Origin: Protea cynaroides
Lineage: Eukaryota > Streptophyta > Magnoliopsida > Proteales > Proteaceae
Reading direction: 5' to 3'
DNA: 64,000 nucleotides
Assembly (NCBI GenBank): GCA_028583415.1
Contig: CM053276.1
Coordinates: forward strand, 57,620,814 to 57,684,813
Below, piece after piece: positions 44,101 to 55,179 of the stretch. The notes beneath the pieces are model-generated. The model made no database searches and was not told the origin of the DNA. It was given only the letters and a program-made list of their open reading frames with translations. The number at the start of each line of letters is the position of its first letter. Within the stretch, counting starts at the first letter, position 1. A program made the translations under genes and the position numbers.

Positions 44101-44869
44101 CATTACCGTAGTCGTGTTAACTTCTCCCTAGGATTTTATCATTGTTTTTCTGCTTAGCGCATCAGCAACTATATTAGCCTTTCCTGAATGATACTGAATA
44201 TCGCAATCATATTCCTTCAATAATTCTAGCCATCTTCTTTGTCTCATGTTCAACTCCTTGTGATTGAAAAGATAAGTAAGACACTTATAATCTGATTTAA
44301 TCTAAAATTTCTCACCATACAAATAATGTCTCCATATCTTTACAGCATGTACTACTGCTACTAATTCTAAGTTATGAGTGGAATAGTTCTTCTCATGTGT
44401 CTTCAGTTGTCTTGAGGTATACACAACTACTTGTTCTCCTTGCATAAGTATACATCCTAAACCCAACCCAGACGCATCAGTGTGTACAAGGTAAATGGTT
44501 GTCTTGGGATCGAAATAGTCAAGATGGGAGCTGATATCAATCTAGCCTTTAATGTTTGAAAACCCTCCTCACATTTGTCGGTCCAAACAAACTTTTCTCC
44601 TTTCTTAGTCAAACTAGTGAGAGGTACGGTGATTCTAGAGTAATCTTCCACAAATCATCGGTAATAACCAGCTAAACCTAGGAAACTTTTGATTTATATA
44701 ACATTCTTAGGAGCTTCCCATTTCACAATGGCTTTAATCTTGCTAGGATCCACTTTAATTCCTTTAGCGGATACAACATGGCCTAAGAAAGCGACTTCAT
44801 TTAGCCAAAACTCACACTTTGTAAATTTGATATAAAGCTTCTCTTTTCTTAGTCGTTGTAGAGCAGCGC
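44101..44869 (-). pseudogene. T4 pol: RNase H and end of RT
   Basis: Recognisable blocks are RRWLELLKEYDCDIQYHSGKAN, HKCLTYLFNHKELN, SQLKTHEKNYSTHNLEL, LGLGCILMQGEQ, and MEDYSRITVPLTSLTKKGEKFVWTDKCEEGFQTLKARLISAP (44457-44651 open), then FLGHVVSAKGIKVDPSKIK and KCEFWLNEVAFLG. Several stops and small indels. It is interrupted by S2 at 44870. Confidence 0.82.
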
Positions 44870-46269
44870 TATAAGACCCGTATCGAACTAACCAGTCTTA
44901 CCACCTTGTACCAGGTCTACCTATCATGGTCGAGCCAAGTGGACCAAGTGCGTGAAGAAAATCACAAGACCAGGTATGAGTCTAACCCAAAAGCAGTAAA
45001 TGTGAGGGTAGGGTCGCATGTCTAAACAGGTAGGGTCGACCCCACCTCAACAGAAGTACAACCCATGACTTTTTAGTCATAGGGTCGCATGACTAAGAAG
45101 GTGTAGGGTCGACGGATCCTGCAACCGTACGTCCGACCCTACGATGACAGACAGAAACCGTAAATTAGAAAACTTTCCTAATTCCAAGGGATTCTTTCCT
45201 AAACTCGATGGGACTTATTTTGGAGGATTTTCCTCTATAAATAGGACTTTCCTTAGCCTCTTTCACTCCATTTAGAATCCTAATTGAAAGTGACAAAAAG
45301 AGAAAGAGATGGAAAAGAAGAAGAGAAGGAAAATTGAAGAAAAGACTAAGGAAGAGGAGGAAGTTCAGAGAAACCTCTGAATCTCAGCCAACCTCATGTA
45401 TGAACCTAATTACCTTCATAAATTAAGATCCTAGAATAGGTTATGAAGAAGTTAGGATTAAGAGAAACCCAAATCAACCATCCATGGACAAGTTCCAAAG
45501 GAATCCATGGAAGTAATCATCATAGGCAATGGAAAGTGTATAAAAATCATAGTTATGTGCCATAGAACAATCTTAGAAACGACCTATGAGACCACAGGAT
45601 CAATCACATGCCCTCGGGAAGTCCCAGGGAGGGTGTGGTCACACGTAGGGTCGAATGGTATCCGACCCCAAGTCCGACCCTACACCCTAGGGTCGCAGAA
45701 AACTGCTACCCTAGGTGCTACCCTACCTACAATCCTACGATTTCAACTAATCTAAATTTGTTGGAATTAATTTTAATTAAAATCTATCGATTTATTAGGC
45801 CTTTCTACTGATTTAAAGGTGATTCATAAAGCTTGAATGAGGATCTAAACTTAATCAATGGTAAGGGAACAAGACCTAAACTAATTGGCTAATAATAAAC
45901 TATTTTTGTTTATTGAGTCCAATACCATGAATGATTCTATGCTTGTATGATTATAATGTACATATCACATGTCATCCAATATTACTGTTATTATTGTTCA
46001 TGCATAACTTTTGTATTTGGATATTTGTAATATGTATTAAATTATGTTTTGATTACTTGAAAATAAATGCAATATTAATTATTTACCATGACTAGACCTC
46101 AGTTCATTATCTGTAAGACTTCCGCTATTTACTTTATTATCTCTGATTAATGAGGAATGTGTTTTGGCTTAACAAAAATGGGGATAGCCTATACGAGATC
46201 CTGGTTGAACCGTTGGTTTGTTGACAGTTCATCACACCATTTTGATTAGTGCAGAATTGGGGTGTGACA
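44870..46269 (+). repeat. S2: solo LTR with central deletion
   Basis: It starts TATAAGACCC and ends GGGTGTGACA, is flanked by AGCGC (44865-44869) and AGCTC (46270-46274), and has neither PBS nor PPT, so it is a solo LTR on the plus strand. It is 1.40 kb long because about 0.9 kb of the middle, including the short LTR ORF, is missing. It keeps the TATA box (45236-45244), a purine leader, and motif clusters at about 45005-45160 and 45635-45710 of a further type, TAGGGTCG. Confidence 0.88.
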
Positions 46270-46905
46270 AGCTCTTAGATTTGTGTCATGAGTTTCTTTG
46301 TCCTTGGAGTAGACTAATATGTCATCAATAAACATAATGACTGATGTATCCAACATATCATGGAATACCTGATTCATGAGTTTCATAAAAGTTACGGGTG
46401 CGTTGGTTAATCCAGAAGACATGACTAAAAATTCATAATGTCCATATCTTGTTTTGAATGCTCTCTTCGAAATATCACCTTCCTTAATCTTCAACTGATG
46501 GTATCCTGACCGAAGATCAATTTTGGAGAACATTTTGGCACCTTGCAACTGATCAAATAAGTCATCAATCCGAGGCAACGGGTATCGATTCTTGATTGTA
46601 AGCTTATTTAATTTTTGATAATCTATACGCAGTCGAATGCTACCGTCCTTCTTTTTCACAAACAATACCGGCGCTCCCCATGGTGATATGCTAGGTCTAA
46701 TAAAACCTTTGTCCAGTAATTCCTGTAATTGTACCTTCAGTTCCTTCAGTTCATTAGGAGGCATTCGATAGGGTGCTTTAGATACTGGTGCGGCTCCGAG
46801 TATAAAATCTATAACAAACTCTATCGCTCGGTCGGGTGGTAGTCCTGGTAGTTCCTCAGGAAATACATCCGAAAAGTTATGCACAACATCAATATCCTCC
46901 ATTTA
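46270..46905 (-). pseudogene. T4 pol: reverse transcriptase N-terminal part (open)
   Basis: Open from 46902 to the S2 boundary: FPEELPGLPPDRAIEF, PYRMPPNELKELKVQLQELLDKGF, GAPVLFVKKKDGSIRLRIDYQ, FSKIDLRSGYHQLKIKEGD, LTNAPVTFMKLM, FIDDILVYSKDKETHDTNLRA. This is the longest intact RT segment in the window. The residue after IRL is Arg rather than Cys, and SFG is SSG, so it has accumulated missense changes. It continues left of S2. Confidence 0.87.
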
Positions 46906-47420
46906 TCGTGCTTCCTTGGTGAGGTCGACCACGGATACTAGATACCCAATTCCCCCTTTCTCGAGGCATTTTTTAGCCTTTAATGCAGAGAGAATGAGTA
47001 TTCATTTACGGAGAAGTTTGGTTCCCGCAAAACAAAACTCTGCTCCTTCCTTGTCTTTAAATGTCAGATTCTTTTCTGTACATAATAGGTTTGCCGAGTG
47101 CCGAGCTAACCAATTCATTCCAAGATAATGTCAAAGTCTGCCATCTCGAGTTGAATTAAGGTTGCATCCAAAATCTTTTCGCCGATAAGAACTAGACATG
47201 GTCCATAACCTTTTTCTAGTTCTACTTCTAATCCCATAGGTGAATGTACCAACAATTTGTAGTCTAAAGGTCTGAGGGGTAAATTTAGCTTCTTTCCAAA
47301 TGACACAGATATAAAAGAATAAATAGCTCAAGAATCAAAGATTACTCTGGCGGGTATGCCATTAATAGGTATGATACCTGTGATTTGATTTAATTTAGTC
47401 TACATGCTCATACAAGGTAA
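46906..47420 (-). pseudogene. T4 pol: aspartic protease (active site broken)
   Basis: The protease region is recognisable (KKLNLPLRPLDYKLLV, GEKILDATLIQLEMADFD; 47115-47306 open), but the active site near 47305-47335 reads FDS, stop, AIYSFIS in place of DSGATHSFIS. A base is also missing near 47119 in the VILGMN stretch. Confidence 0.82.
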
Positions 47421-47499
47421 TACAAAATGAAAGGTTCAGGTCAAACCTGTGACCACATCAGGCGTTGCGGTAGCATCCTCAGATGTAACTGCATAAACC

Positions 47500-48757
47500 T
47501 TTCCTTGTTGTAGCTGCTTCCTAGGCTTAGGACACTCCCTTGAATAAGGTCCTATTTGATAACTGTTATAGCATCTTACTCCCTTACTACTTGCTTCTGT
47601 TGAGGTTGGACTGTTGGTGTAGTCTTGGCTGCAGCATTGAAGCCTTGAGTATGGAAGGGTTTAAAGGTCTTTGTGTTCCCTCCATTATATGAATTTTCAC
47701 TAGGCCTTTTGATACCTTTGTTTTGAGCAAAATAACTTTCCCTCTGGCTCAATTCCAATACTCGAGCAATTTGTACCGCTTCATTATAAATCTTCTTTTC
47801 CAGTCTCAATACATGTTCATGGATACTTTCCCTAAGTCCCATGACGAATCTTTGGGTTTTGGTATTTTTCTCCTGCATGCTAGAGGGAGCAAAGAAAAAC
47901 AGCTCTTCATAACACTGTTGATACGCATCCACAGTCATCTGTCCCTAATACAAACTCTGAAACTCTCTTTCCATTACATCTCTAAAACTTCTAGGAAAAT
48001 ACTTCATGAAAAATGCTTCTTTATAGATAGCCCTGGTCAATTGGGCGTGCTTCGTTAAGAGATAACTTCGAGTAGACTTCCACCAATGATGTGCATTGCC
48101 CTTCAGCATAAATGTGGCACATAGCACTTTTTCCTCTTCATTTACAGTCATCATCATGAAGTTCCTTTTCATCTCGTCGATCTAGTGAGTTGGCCACAAA
48201 GGATCCGCTGGCTTGCCATTAAACTCCTTAGGCTTCATCTTCATAAAATACTCGATCAGTCGAGAATAGTCCAACTGATACTGAGCATATGCTCCATATA
48301 TAAGCGGTTGATACTGGTAATTTCCTTCGTTGTATATGCCTTGAGCTACTTCAGGGTTTTGTACTTGAGCTTGTACAAATGGCATTTGAGGTGCTTAAGG
48401 TACCGTATTATTCATAGTCGATGCTTGGGGCACAGTATTGCTACCCCCTAGTACGATACTAGTCTGTCCCACTGATAAAGGTGTAGTATTTGCAGCTGGG
48501 AAAACCATTCTCATAGCAGCTTGCATGTTGGCTTGCACTTGCTGTATTTACTGCAACTATTGTGCTAGATTCATCATCGTAGTAGCCAAATCTGTAGGTG
48601 GGGCTGGCAACTTTGTAGGGTTAGCCTGGTTGTTGACTCCTAGCGGTACCATATTTTGATTCTCCTGTTCCTCAGGATTTTCATTGCCATTTTCCTCCAC
48701 AGGTGGTGGTGATGGAATTGGATTACGTCCTCTCCTGGTTATTCTTCGCCTAGCCAT
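47500..48757 (-). pseudogene. T4 gag
   Basis: The start MARRRITRRGRNP at 48757 matches T2 gag. Order: basic N-terminus, Pro-rich PSPPPVEEN, Asn/Gln-rich stretch, then the capsid domain (FMKMKPKEFNGKPADP, MKRNFMMMTVNEEEK, LKGNAHHWW, FFMKYFPRSFRDVMEREF, TVDAYQQCYEELFFFAPSSMQ, RFVMGLRESIHEHVL). Stops or shifts occur near 48555, 48398, 48182 and 47943. The zinc knuckle near 47560 is degenerate (Cys residues lost). Candidate 3' splice site TCTTTCAG|AC lies 26 bp upstream of the start (48783). Confidence 0.87.
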
Positions 48758-48902
48758 TTCCTGTTTCCAGCGGTGGTGGTGTCTGAAAGACAAAGAAGTT
48801 ATGAGGCAATCATAATTTACGTTATTCTCATGTCAAAATCCAAATAAACAAGGTAAAAAATTTCAATCTTTAAAGTCATTCAGTCAAAACAGAGTATTTT
48901 TC

Positions 48903-49112
48903 ATTGTGTGGTCGATGGTGGGGTCGTAGTATATGCGACCACAGGGTATGCGACCACACAAACCCTGTCAGCTCACCGAGAGCCTGTGGTCGATTGTGTG
49001 GTTGCACTATATGCGACCACATGTTGCGACTACACAAAACCTAGCAACTCATCGAGAGCCTGTGGTCGATCGTGTGGTCGCATTTTTGGTCGAATTTTGC
49101 GACCACACGACC
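48903..49112 (+). promoter_or_regulatory. T4 internal GGTCG-core motif cluster
   Basis: Between gag (minus) and the antisense ORF (plus). Repeats GTGTGGTCGATGGTG, TATGCGACCACA and GTGTGGTCGC. An approximately 60-bp unit beginning ACCGAGAGCCTGTGGTCGAT recurs (48976 and 49032, CACCGAGAGCCTG / CATCGAGAGCCTG). Flanks match T4 LTR motifs (TGTGGTCG), not those of T2 or T3. Confidence 0.6.
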
Positions 49113-49264
49113 CCAAATCAGGTTGTTAACCAGATTTTTGGAGTCATTCTCCATTCTTTTCTTTTGTCTTCAACTCAACTCGCCTCCACTGAGTTGCTAC
49201 GGTGTTGACCCCATAAGTTTGGTGATTCTTTCGTCGATCCACGACCAACGTTCTGTTTATCTAG

Positions 49265-49706
49265 GTATGTTCCCTACTAGTCTCCTTTTTAAGCTTTCAT
49301 GCCTAGGTTTTTCTCCATTTATAGGGTTTTCTTCAAATTACTATTTTTCTGACCGTAAAAATTTGATTTTTGTTGGGGGATTTTGCTATTGGCCACCCAA
49401 TGGATGAAAGCCCTCAAGAAAATTTGAGTTTCATCGGTTAATTTATTAGAAACTTGAAAATTCCCACTTTTGACCTAAATTTTGGGGTTTTTTTCCCAAT
49501 TATCAAAATTTCTTCAAATTCGACCTATCTAGTTTAAATTTTTTATTGTATGAGCTTGCAGGATGGTTTGGGACCTATATAAGTCCTCCTGCCCAAGTGT
49601 TTGGGTGAAAAATGAGGCTTTTGGCCAAATCACACCGTCATAATGCCGAAATTTTGAATTTTCACTATATCTAATCTATTGCTTGTTGGTCTATGTTTCT
49701 TTGCAG
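49265..49706 (+). other. T4 antisense-ORF leader intron
   Basis: Donor CTAG|GTATGT, acceptor TTTCTTTGCAG|ATAAC, 442 bp, T-rich. Five bases separate the acceptor from the ATG, as in T3 and T5. Confidence 0.62.
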
Positions 49707-49711
49707 ATAAC

Positions 49712-50929
49712 ATGGCCTGCACTAAAGTCCCCAGAGTTCTTGATCCCCATCGCTTCCGATCTATTGAAGAAGAAGCACGGTATGCCCGGTATGAGCGTAA
49801 GAAGGTGGAAGTGGGTTGTTGTGTCAACTTGGCCAACTTAGCCCTATTTGATGTGGAGGGTGCATTCGGTGATATGGGCTGACTTCCTGTGATCTTATAT
49901 GACGGTTGCACCTGTCCTGAGTTGGTGAAATTGTTTAACAATAATTTACAGGTGGAGGGTGACCTAAAGGACATAGATAGGGGTAGAGAGCTCAGGATCA
50001 CCAGTTTTGTTAAAGGGGTGGAGATGTCCTTTAACTACCAGGAGTTGGCTGATCTCCTGTGTATCTCAAATGATGATCCCTTAGTATACTGTGCACCCAA
50101 GGAACCCCAGTTCCTGTCAGTAAGAATGCGTGCAGAGATTGATAGCCAGATTCTTAGGGATGATCGCTGGCAAATAAAGGCAATCAACCTACGACTGGAA
50201 CCCCGAGTGTAATGCAAGATTATTCAGCACAACCTGATTCCTTAGAGTGGACACTATGAGAAGGTTTCACAGTTGACCCAGTACCTCCTGTATTGCATCT
50301 GCATTGGGAAACCTGTCTACCTTCCTTATATCATTATCACAACTATGCACCGTGCCACGATGCCTGGACTGATGAGTAACCTACCCTATGGTCTTTTGAT
50401 CACCACTTTACTCACTCGCCTGCAGGTCGACTTGGTTGATGAGAGGATTTATGAGGACACTTTTTCGTCTGACCTTGACTGGGAGGTCATCTGCAAGATG
50501 GGGATGTGAGATGCTCAAGTCAGTGGCGAGGAGAGAAATGCTATGGTGCATCCCCATACTTGAGTAGAGATAGCAGACGTGGAGGCAGCAGTAGCAGAGG
50601 TCCACAAGGGCGATGCTGAGGAGGATGATGATAGGATGTTCATGGACATAGATTCCATACCTCTTCCATCACCACTGCATTCCACTGGAGCTGGCCCTTT
50701 TCGGGTTCCTTTCCACTCAACTGGTCCTTCTCACCCACCCCCAGATGACGTGATGGGGTTGCTGCGTGAGATTCAGGAGGCCCAGCACGTTACTGATCAG
50801 TGGGTGGTGGATCTGGCAGCTAGTCTCCAAGTGACCCAGACTCAGGTAGCCTGGCTTATGAGGGTATATGCTGAGGACTATGATCGAAATCGTAAGGCAC
50901 CTCCTCCTCCAGCACCCCTAGCTCCATGA
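49712..50929 (+). pseudogene. T4 antisense ORF: 'putative plant transposon protein'-like
   Basis: A 406-codon frame with its ATG (MACTKVPRVLD) retained and the natural stop at 50927-50929. In-frame stops: 49880-49882 (Trp of GDMGW to TGA), near 50210-50212 (Tyr to stop), near 50245 (Gln to TAG), near 50507 (Arg to TGA) and near 50561 (Arg to TGA). No indels: the frame is colinear with T2. Order as in T2: basic N-terminus, globular part (LVKLFNNNLQVEGDL, RITSFVKGVEMSFNYQEL, LLCIS, HYEKVSQLTQYLLYCICIG), acidic DEDDD-like run, Pro/Ser linker, coiled tail with TDQWVVDLAASLQVTQTQVAWLM and YAEDYDR. The lesions are substitutions only, so the frame was probably intact at insertion. Confidence 0.65.
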
Positions 50930-51199
50930 TGCATTTATTTCTTTTTTACTTTATACTACAGAGCAACTGTCTGGATTGTGGACCGTACTCTGATTCAGAT
51001 ATAGGTTATATTTATTCTCATTTGATGTATGCATGAAACTTGTTTCTTCTTTTCATATGTGCATTATTCTCTGTCTTAGTTATTGTCTCAAACAACACAG
51101 GTGCTTATGGTGTGTTCTTATTAAAGCTTTTAAATTTTATCCTAACTCAGTTCACGAACTCTTGTGGAAGTATACAGGTTTAATAGACAGAGCCCGAGG

Positions 51200-51211
51200 G
51201 CTCTGATACCA
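51200..51211 (-). other. T4 primer-binding site (initiator Met-tRNA)
   Basis: Minus strand TGGTATCAGAGC, three bases inside the 5' LTR, fully matching the plant consensus and followed by CCTCGGGCTC. Confidence 0.93.
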
Positions 51212-51214
51212 AGT

Positions 51215-53770
51215 TGTCACACCCCAATTCTGAACCAACCAGAATGGTGTAATAAACCGTCTATGTACCAACGGTTCAACCAGGATCTCATATAGGCCGT
51301 GTCTATTTGATTAAACCAGATACAACCACAACCATAATTAGAGTAAATAAACAATAGCGAAAATCTTTAATATAAATGAACTGAGAATTTAACAGTGATA
51401 ACATAACTAATTATCCAATTATCTCTAAATGACTAAGGACATAAAGTAAAATAAAATAAAATAAAATAAATCAATTACATGTTCTGATAAACCAACAACT
51501 AAATCTAATCGAAAACACATGAGTTGCACTCACACGACGAATCATGAGACTCCATCATAGCTTCCACAACCATAGCAGCAACATGCCCGTACATTGGTGC
51601 ATTCATATAATCTTCCACAGTAAGATCTGCATCATCAACTAAAATATTCAACGTTGAAAGGATGAGCACATATCATGACTCAGTGAGCAAACAAAACAAT
51701 GCAACAAGCATGCATTCAATTCATATCATTGGTCTGGTTTATAAGTTTACAATGTGTAATAAAAAGGATTGGTAATCGCCAAACCACTATACACGAGTGT
51801 GTGAAGCCGCCCAATGGATCAAACACTATTACCATCCCACATGCACCCATCATGGAATAGAGATAGAGCTAAAGTGCCCAGATCAAGCACCGCATAACAC
51901 TTCCCCGACGCCCTACCCATACCAAAATATAAGCCCCTATTGGCAAGGGCTTACAAACTGGGCACGCAACTAACCAATCCTAATGTCAAACAGTGTATCC
52001 AAGGCCTCACACCAGCATCCCTCAATATGTCCATAGAGATAGAGCTAAGGCCCCCCGAAAGAGTCAGAGACTACACGGTCCGAGACCTCCTCCCCTGATG
52101 CCCTATGACGTAATAGTTTTGCTAAGGTAATGGTGATACAATAATGTTAGTGGGCAAGACTTGAGTACAAATAGAGCTAGAGTCTAGTGACCAGGATGAA
52201 CCATAGTGTCACGTCCTCCTCCTGATGCTCCACTCGCATCAAGCACACTAACCACATGCATACCTTCACATGCCTATTACTAACATCATCATCATCAAAA
52301 TGTTATAAATATACAGAATTAATTATGCACGAATAGTAATAACAGGAATATTGGATGACATGTGAAATGCACATTACAAACATACAAGCATGGAATCATT
52401 CATGGCATTAGACTCAATAAGTAAAATAGTTTATTATTAGCCAATTAATTTAGGTCTTGTTCCCTCACCTTTGGTCGATGGTTATTACTCGTCCAAGCTT
52501 TGTAAATCACTTTTAGCCCACCTAGAAACCTAACAAATTTATAGATTTTAAATTATAATTTATTTCCATTAATTCGAACTTCTAAAAGCTGAGTGGTCGC
52601 AGGTGTGGCTGCACCTATGGTCTCAATTTCTGCGACAACAGGGTATGTGGCCGCAAGGTGTGGTTGCATGTCATGCAACCATACATGCGACCACACCCTC
52701 CTTGATTTTTCCCCAAGGGCATGTGGTTGCTATGTGTGGTTGCATATCATGCGACCATACATGCTACCACACCCTCCCTGAAACTTTCCTGAGGGTATGT
52801 GGTCGCTATGTGTGGTCGCATACCATGCGACCATACATGTGACTACAACCTCCCTGGAATTTTTTCAAGGGTGTGTGGTCAGTTATGTGGGTCTTGTGTG
52901 GTCGCATATCATGCGACCATACATGCGACCACACCCTTCCTGGAATTTTCCCGAGGGTGTGTGATCAATTATGTGTGTCTCGTGTGGTCGCATATCTGAC
53001 CACACATGTGATGGTTGACTTTTCACTCCCAACTCAACTCCTTAATGTTTTGATTCCTTGGCTTATCATCATGATCCTTCCTATGATTGTTTTATGACTT
53101 AAAATTCATATTTTACACAATCCATCATCCTAATAGATTCCCTCCATGGATCTCTTAGAATTTGTCCATGGTTTGATGATTGAGGTCTCACTTTGAATCA
53201 CTATCTCCTCCATGATCTATTCTAGGTATTCAATAGATGTGGGGGATGGTTTCATACCTTATACTTTTTGACGATTCAATGTTCTCTCTGAATTTCCTTC
53301 TCTTAGTCTTCCTCTTCAATTTACCTTCTCTTCCTCCTTTTCTCTTTCTCTCTCTTTCAGTTTGAGTTCTGAAAGGATGAAAGAGGCTAAGGGATGTCCT
53401 ATATATAGAGAAAAACCCTCCATATAGAGTCCTACTTACATTAGGAAATAACCCCCTTCGAATTAGGAAGGTTTCCTAATCACGGAGTTTGTCTGAGTTC
53501 GTATGGTCGCAGGTGTGGTCGCAGAACCCGTCGACCACAGAGTCAAAAACTATGACCACAAATCCCAGAGTTCTATGGTCACTTTAATCTGAGGTGTGGT
53601 CGACCACACCTATTTTGGTATGTGACCACACACTCCTAATTAGCTAATTTTGGGTTCAATTTCATACCTAGCCTTGTGATATCTTCACGCACTTGGTCCA
53701 CTTGGCCCGACCATGATAGGGAGACCTGATACAAGGTGGTAAGACCGGTTAGAATGATACGGGTCTTACA
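51215..53770 (-). repeat. T4 5' LTR
   Basis: 2.56 kb, TGTCACACC...GTCTTACA in plus orientation. Contains a TATA box (53400-53408 complement), motif clusters at about 52590-53010 (palindromic modules) and 53495-53635, a pyrimidine-rich stretch (purine leader on the minus strand) near 53290-53365, and the degenerate short ORF (about 51525-51690) with the same one-T loss as the 3' LTR, so that frameshift predates insertion. Confidence 0.9.
53400..53408 (-). promoter_or_regulatory. T4 5' LTR TATA box
   Basis: Complement of TATATATAG, about 365 bp into the LTR. The same position in the T4 3' LTR is deleted. Confidence 0.6.
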
Positions 53771-54322
53771 AATTACCCGAGTAGATTTCCACTAATGGTG
53801 TGGATCACCTTTCAGCATAAAAGTGGCACATAATACCTTCTCTTCTTCATTTGTAGTCATCATCAGAAAGTTTCTTTCCATTTCATCGATCTAGTGAGCT
53901 GGCCATAACGGATTTGATGGCTTTCTTGTAAATTCCTTCGGCTTCAACTTCAGGAAATGCTTGATCAGTCTGGAGTGATCAAGCTGATACTGTGCATATG
54001 CTCCATACATAGGCGGTTGGTACTGATAATTTCCTTGGTTATACCTGCCTTGCGGTGCTTCAGGGTTTGGCACTTGGCCTTGTACTACTGGTGTTTGTGG
54101 TGCTTGGGGTACAGGGTTGCTACGACTAGGTGCAGTACTAGCTTGTCCTACAGGTGCAGATAGATTGGTTGGGTTGGCTTGGGTGTGTACAGTCTGAGGT
54201 GTAGCATTTTGAATTCTAATATTTCCTTCATGTCCTTGCTGATCTTCATTGTCATTAGTCTCCACAGGTGGTGGAGATGGGTTTGCATTCTGTCTCCTTC
54301 AACTTACTCTGCATACAGCCAT
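53771..54322 (-). pseudogene. T3 gag: N-terminal part (resumed)
   Basis: The T3 gag 5' half: start at 54322 (MAVCR-like), Pro-rich PSPPPVETND, PNPEAPQGRYNQGNYQYQPP, then LDHSRLIKHFLKLKPKEF and the capsid up to HHW and STR. An approximately 100-bp Gln-rich stretch present in T2 is missing after NPTNLSAP. Frameshifts near 54265 and a stop near 53890 break it. It joins 30111 across T4. Confidence 0.8.
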
Positions 54323-54477
54323 TTAAACTCTTAGTTGAATGGTACTTGGAAAGGTTGTATATGTGAGACATGATATGATGGTAGTATTGGGTTAGTCTTA
54401 CAATAGAAGGTGAGAGAAAAACAAAATCAATAGACAAAAGTTAAAGTAGAATTAAAATGTAGACAATAGTCATTCAT

Positions 54478-54590
54478 ACGGTCGATGGCCTACGGTTGCA
54501 TGTTGTGTGACCATAGGTTCGACCTTCAAAATCTTGGCAACTTACCGCGACCCTATGGTCGATGGTTTTGGTTGAATTGTGCGACCGTAT
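54478..54590 (+). promoter_or_regulatory. T3 internal GGTCG-core motif cluster
   Basis: Between gag and the antisense ORF; shorter than in T2 or T4. Words: TACGGTCGATGG, GCGACCCTATGGTCGATGG, GCGACCGTATGATT. Flanks (TAC or TAT before GGTCG) are those of the T3 LTR clusters. Confidence 0.55.
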
Positions 54591-54757
54591 GATTCAAAAT
54601 TAGGTTTTTAAACCTATTTTTTGAAAATTTTCCCACTCATTCGCCTTCTTCCTCCTACGGTCTCTTCTCAACTTGCTACCAATGAGTTGCTACAGTGTCG
54701 ACCATACAAACTTGGTGATTTTTCCATCGATCAACATCCGTCACTCCACTCATTGAG

Positions 54758-55174
54758 GTATGTTTCATTCTTTTCTCCATTTTTAAGCATTCATACTTAG
54801 GGTTTTTGCTATTTGTAGGGTTTTCTTCTAATTAATATTTTTCTGACCGTAAAAATTTAATTTTTATTGGGGGCTTTTGCTATTGGCCACCCAATGGATA
54901 AAAGCCCTCAAGAAAATTTGAGTTTCATCAGTTAGTTAGTAGAAACTTGAAATTCTCATTTTTGACCTAAATTTTAGGGTTTTTCCCAATTATCAAAATT
55001 TCATCACCTAGTTTAAATTTTCAATTGTATGAGCCTTGCAGGATGGTTTGGGACCTATATAAGTCCTCCTACCCAAATGTTTGGGTGAAAAATGAGGCTT
55101 TTTTCATTTTACGTCGTTATGCTGTCAAATTTTCAAATTTATCTAACTTGTTTTCTTAATTTCTTCTCTTGTAG
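54758..55174 (+). other. T3 antisense-ORF leader intron
   Basis: Donor TTGAG|GTATGT and acceptor TTCTCTTGTAG|TTATC, 417 bp, T-rich; conserved with T4 and T5. Confidence 0.6.
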
Positions 55175-55179
55175 TTATC

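Larger units (their letters stand above)
48783..53257 (-). other. T4 candidate gag-leader intron
   Basis: Donor AAG|GTATGAAA-like in the 5' LTR (intron base 53257) and acceptor TTGTCTTTCAG|AC (48783) mirror the sites in T2. They would excise about 4.5 kb. Conservation of both ends between T2 and T4, which are otherwise well diverged in non-coding DNA, is the support. Confidence 0.35.
30112..53770 (-). mobile_element. T4: chromovirus inserted in T3 gag, itself split twice
   Basis: T4 has a 3' LTR at 30112-32583 and a 5' LTR at 51215-53770. Its body is interrupted by A1 (32757-42689) in the chromodomain and by S2 (44870-46269) in RT. Flanking T3 bases are GATAA (30107-30111) and AATTA (53771-53775), at best a decayed target duplication, but the gag sequence is restored across the gap. 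Motif type is GTGTGGTCGC, like T1. Confidence 0.9.
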
